A stretch of 5,211 nucleotides of DNA from Patescibacteria group bacterium (GTDB taxonomy: Bacteria > Patescibacteriota > Minisyncoccia > Phycocordibacterales > UBA12088), in NCBI GenBank assembly GCA_015491145.1, contig WFWM01000013.1:1-5211 (forward strand). Direction: 5' to 3'. Below, one piece after another: positions 5,195-5,211 of the stretch. The position numbers and the translations under genes are program-made. The notes beneath the pieces are model-generated. The model was not told the DNA's origin. It did not search any database and saw only the letters and a program-made list of their open reading frames with translations. Within the stretch, counting starts at the first letter, position 1. The number at the start of each line of letters is the position of its first letter.

Positions 5195-5211
5195 GAGTCC
5201 CTGCCCGGCAG
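5193..5211 (+). repeat. Direct repeat A, copy 2 (orphan tRNA-Gln 3' end)
   Basis: An exact copy of the last 19 bases of tRNA-Gln, without the rest of a tRNA. Upstream bases read GCGGTGG instead of the T-stem context, so no second cloverleaf can be built. It pairs with A' at 5063-5081, closing a fold that contains hairpins 1 and 2. It ends on the final base of the window. Confidence 0.9.

Noticed and set aside
5181..5211. A second tRNA-Gln at the right edge
   Set aside because: Only the last 19 bases match. The 5' T-stem strand, anticodon arm and 5' acceptor strand are absent, and upstream bases belong to hairpin 2.
5014..5211. CRISPR array or integron attC site
   Set aside because: There is only one direct repeat pair at 198-base spacing and no regular repeat-spacer pattern. 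I found no attC-type R' (GTTRRRY) and R'' (RYYYAAC) boxes in the correct arrangement.

Overview
The window looks like a short chromosomal piece from a member of the Candidate Phyla Radiation / Patescibacteria (Parcubacteria-like). This is an inference from four things: the sequence style of the CTP synthase (FVVGGVMSGVGKG, GTVGEYQNILFLEA), the tight plus-strand gene packing, the general lack of Shine-Dalgarno sites, and a tRNA gene without an encoded CCA end. The pyrG frame ends in TGA, so TGA is a stop here; this argues against the recoded Gracilibacteria/Absconditabacteria. The DNA is moderately GC-rich.

Layout, all on the plus strand. (1) The last 97 codons of ftsE (ABC ATPase) run in from the left edge and are followed at once by a complete ftsX, together the FtsEX division / cell-wall-remodelling complex. 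(2) pyrG, the CTP synthase, follows. It has an unusual N-terminal extension and two competing start signals: a Shine-Dalgarno with GTG, or an internal promoter with a nearly leaderless ATG. (3) A 182-aa four-helix membrane protein of the DUF2231 type has its own extended -10 promoter at the pyrG stop. (4) A 401-aa alpha/beta-hydrolase-like protein follows 30 bases later, probably in the same transcript. (5) A tRNA-Gln(CUG) gene has its own promoter and is followed by an AT-rich hairpin with a T run that probably terminates transcription.

The least ordinary part is the last 217 bases. The final 19 bases of the tRNA (A) recur exactly as the last 19 bases of the window. Between the two copies lies an inverted, imperfect copy (A'). 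A, the terminator hairpin and A' together form one nested palindrome. A', two further GC-rich hairpins and the second A copy can form a three-way-junction fold. This looks like a small non-coding repeat element attached to, and duplicating, a tRNA 3' end. The window stops exactly on the repeat boundary, so it may also be an assembly edge.

Apart from the shared envelope theme of ftsEX and the membrane protein, I see no pathway linking the genes. They are mostly independent housekeeping functions plus one uncharacterised hydrolase.
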